From NCBI RefSeq assembly GCF_001613245.1, contig NZ_BDBZ01000002.1:248001-312000 (forward strand): 64,000 nt of DNA, given 5' to 3'. The notes below the pieces were generated by a model. It was given only the letters and a program-made list of their open reading frames with translations. It ran no database searches and had not been told where the DNA came from. The translations under genes were made by a program, and so were the position numbers. The stretch comes from Nocardia speluncae NBRC 108251. GTDB taxonomy: Bacteria > Actinomycetota > Actinomycetes > Mycobacteriales > Mycobacteriaceae. Positions 62,972 to 64,000 of this stretch are shown here, one piece after another. Position 1 is the stretch's first letter, and the number at the start of each line of letters is the position of its first letter.

Positions 62972-64000
62972 GTGGATACCGCAACGCTATGGCTGCTGCC
63001 CGCCCTGCCCCTGGCCGGTGCCGCCGTACTACTGCTCACCGGCCGTCGCGCCGATACCTGGGGCCATGTGCTCGCGACCTTCGCCGCACTCGCCTCGTTC
63101 GCCGTGGCGATCGTGGCCTTTGTCGGAATGCTGGGCCGCGCCGATCCCGATCGCGCGGTGGCAGCAGATCTGTTCAGCTGGGTTCCGGTGGCCGGGCTGC
63201 AGGTCGATTTCGGGCTGGCACTGGACCAGTTGTCGATCTGTTTCGCCCTGCTCATCACCGGCGTCGGCTCGCTGATCCATATCTACTCGGTCGGATATAT
63301 GAGCGAGGACCCCGGCCGCCGGCGCTTCTTCGCCTATCTCAACCTGTTCCTCGCCGCCATGCTGCTGCTGGTGCTGGCGAACAACTACCTCGTGCTGTAC
63401 CTGGGCTGGGAGGGCGTCGGTCTCGCCTCGTACCTGCTGATCGGCTTCTGGTACCACAAGCCGACCGCAGCGACGGCGGCCAAGAAGGCGTTCGTGGTGA
63501 ACCGGATCGGCGATATGGGGCTGGCGCTGGCCATGATGGTCATGTTCGCCACCTTCGGCTCGGTCGATTTCGACGCGGTCTTCGGTTCCGCCTCCGGCGC
63601 GAGCGATGCCACCCTCACCGCGATCGGGCTGCTCCTGCTGCTGGCGGCCTGCGGTAAATCCGCCCAGGTGCCGCTGCAGTCCTGGCTCGGGGACGCAATG
63701 GAGGGCCCCACCCCGGTGTCGGCACTCATCCACGCCGCCACCATGGTCACCGCCGGGGTGTACCTGATCGCCCGCTCCAACCCGATCTACAACCTCGCGC
63801 CCACGGCGCAGGTCGCGGTGGTGCTGGTGGGCGCGGTAACGCTGTTGTTCGGCGCGATCATCGGCTGTGCCAAGGACGACATCAAGAAGGCGCTCGCCGC
63901 GTCGACCATGAGCCAGATCGGCTATATGATGCTGGCCGTCGGCCTGGGACCCGCCGGCTACGCGGTGGCCATCATGCACCTGCTGACCCACGGCTTCTTC
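62972..64000 (+). CDS. nuoL: NADH-quinone oxidoreductase subunit L, 5' part
   Basis: The first 343 codons of the antiporter-like NuoL, in frame to the window end. Hydrophobic helices, [20 protein letters not shown], the loop [37 protein letters not shown] (shown as [13 protein letters not shown]) and [19 protein letters not shown] carry the conserved Glu, Lys and His of the proton channel. GTG at 62972 has AAAGGA at 62959-62964. The gene continues beyond the window. Confidence 0.97.
   Translation, partial: MDTATLWLLPALPLAGAAVLLLTGRRADTWGHVLATFAALASFAVAIVAFVGMLGRADPDRAVAADLFSWVPVAGLQVDFGLALDQLSICFALLITGVGSLIHIYSVGYMSEDPGRRRFFAYLNLFLAAMLLLVLANNYLVLYLGWEGVGLASYLLIGFWYHKPTAATAAKKAFVVNRIGDMGLALAMMVMFATFGSVDFDAVFGSASGASDATLTAIGLLLLLAACGKSAQVPLQSWLGDAMEGPTPVSALIHAATMVTAGVYLIARSNPIYNLAPTAQVAVVLVGAVTLLFGAIIGCAKDDIKKALAASTMSQIGYMMLAVGLGPAGYAVAIMHLLTHGFF

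Overview
The window is a high-GC actinobacterial chromosome segment. It most resembles Nocardia or a close mycolate-containing relative. The evidence is an orphan receiver-domain protein next to a nuoA-to-nuoL operon (the arrangement seen around Rv3143 in mycobacteria), a conservon-type kinase/roadblock/DUF742/GTPase operon, an ectABCD operon, many SDR and acyl-CoA dehydrogenase genes, frequent GTG/TTG starts and ATGA/TGATG overlaps between genes. No tRNA, rRNA, insertion sequence, prophage or CRISPR array was seen.

Left part (1-27 kb) is metabolic. At 83-7638 a tightly packed operon encodes two acyl-CoA dehydrogenases, an APH-fold kinase, two SDRs, a zinc alcohol dehydrogenase and an acyl-CoA ligase; the kinase next to an ACAD10/11-type dehydrogenase points to 4-hydroxyacid (levulinate-like) breakdown. 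A TetR regulator, an EthD-like protein and a metallo-beta-lactamase-fold hydrolase follow. From 10 to 21 kb two divergent operons share a control region at 15.6 kb: leftward a lipoprotein, SDR, ABC ATPase, fused permease and second SDR; rightward an Old-Yellow-Enzyme-type reductase, a second paralogous binding lipoprotein, an SDR and a KstD/fumarate-reductase-like flavoprotein. Together they look like uptake plus stepwise oxidation/reduction of one unknown compound. Single genes follow (NTF2-like, MFS, esterase, dioxygenase-like cupin, LysR with a YeiH-type transporter).

Middle (27-47 kb): an atypical P450 without the EXXR arginine, a 36-codon small ORF, a large low-complexity/Sel1-like protein, an MFS exporter and an Erm 23S rRNA methyltransferase preceded by a 32-codon leader ORF containing Arg-Leu-Arg in a hairpin (a likely macrolide-responsive attenuator). 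Then on the minus strand come ectABCD directly downstream of a two-component system, a small protein with a SigB/SigF-like promoter, a PP2C phosphatase with a zinc-ribbon-like segment, a CoA-disulfide-reductase-like flavoprotein and a Baeyer-Villiger-type monooxygenase. Two small genes (HdeA-like lipoprotein, DUF779-like protein with a coupled 19-codon uORF) follow.

Right part (47-64 kb): a complete conservon (47167-50933), a Nudix gene, the orphan receiver protein, and nuoA to nuoL (cut by the window end). nuoH and nuoI are one continuous reading frame, predicting a NuoH-NuoI fusion protein. Three copies of a roughly 50-74 bp intergenic repeat lie around the Nudix gene and inside the nuo operon before nuoL.
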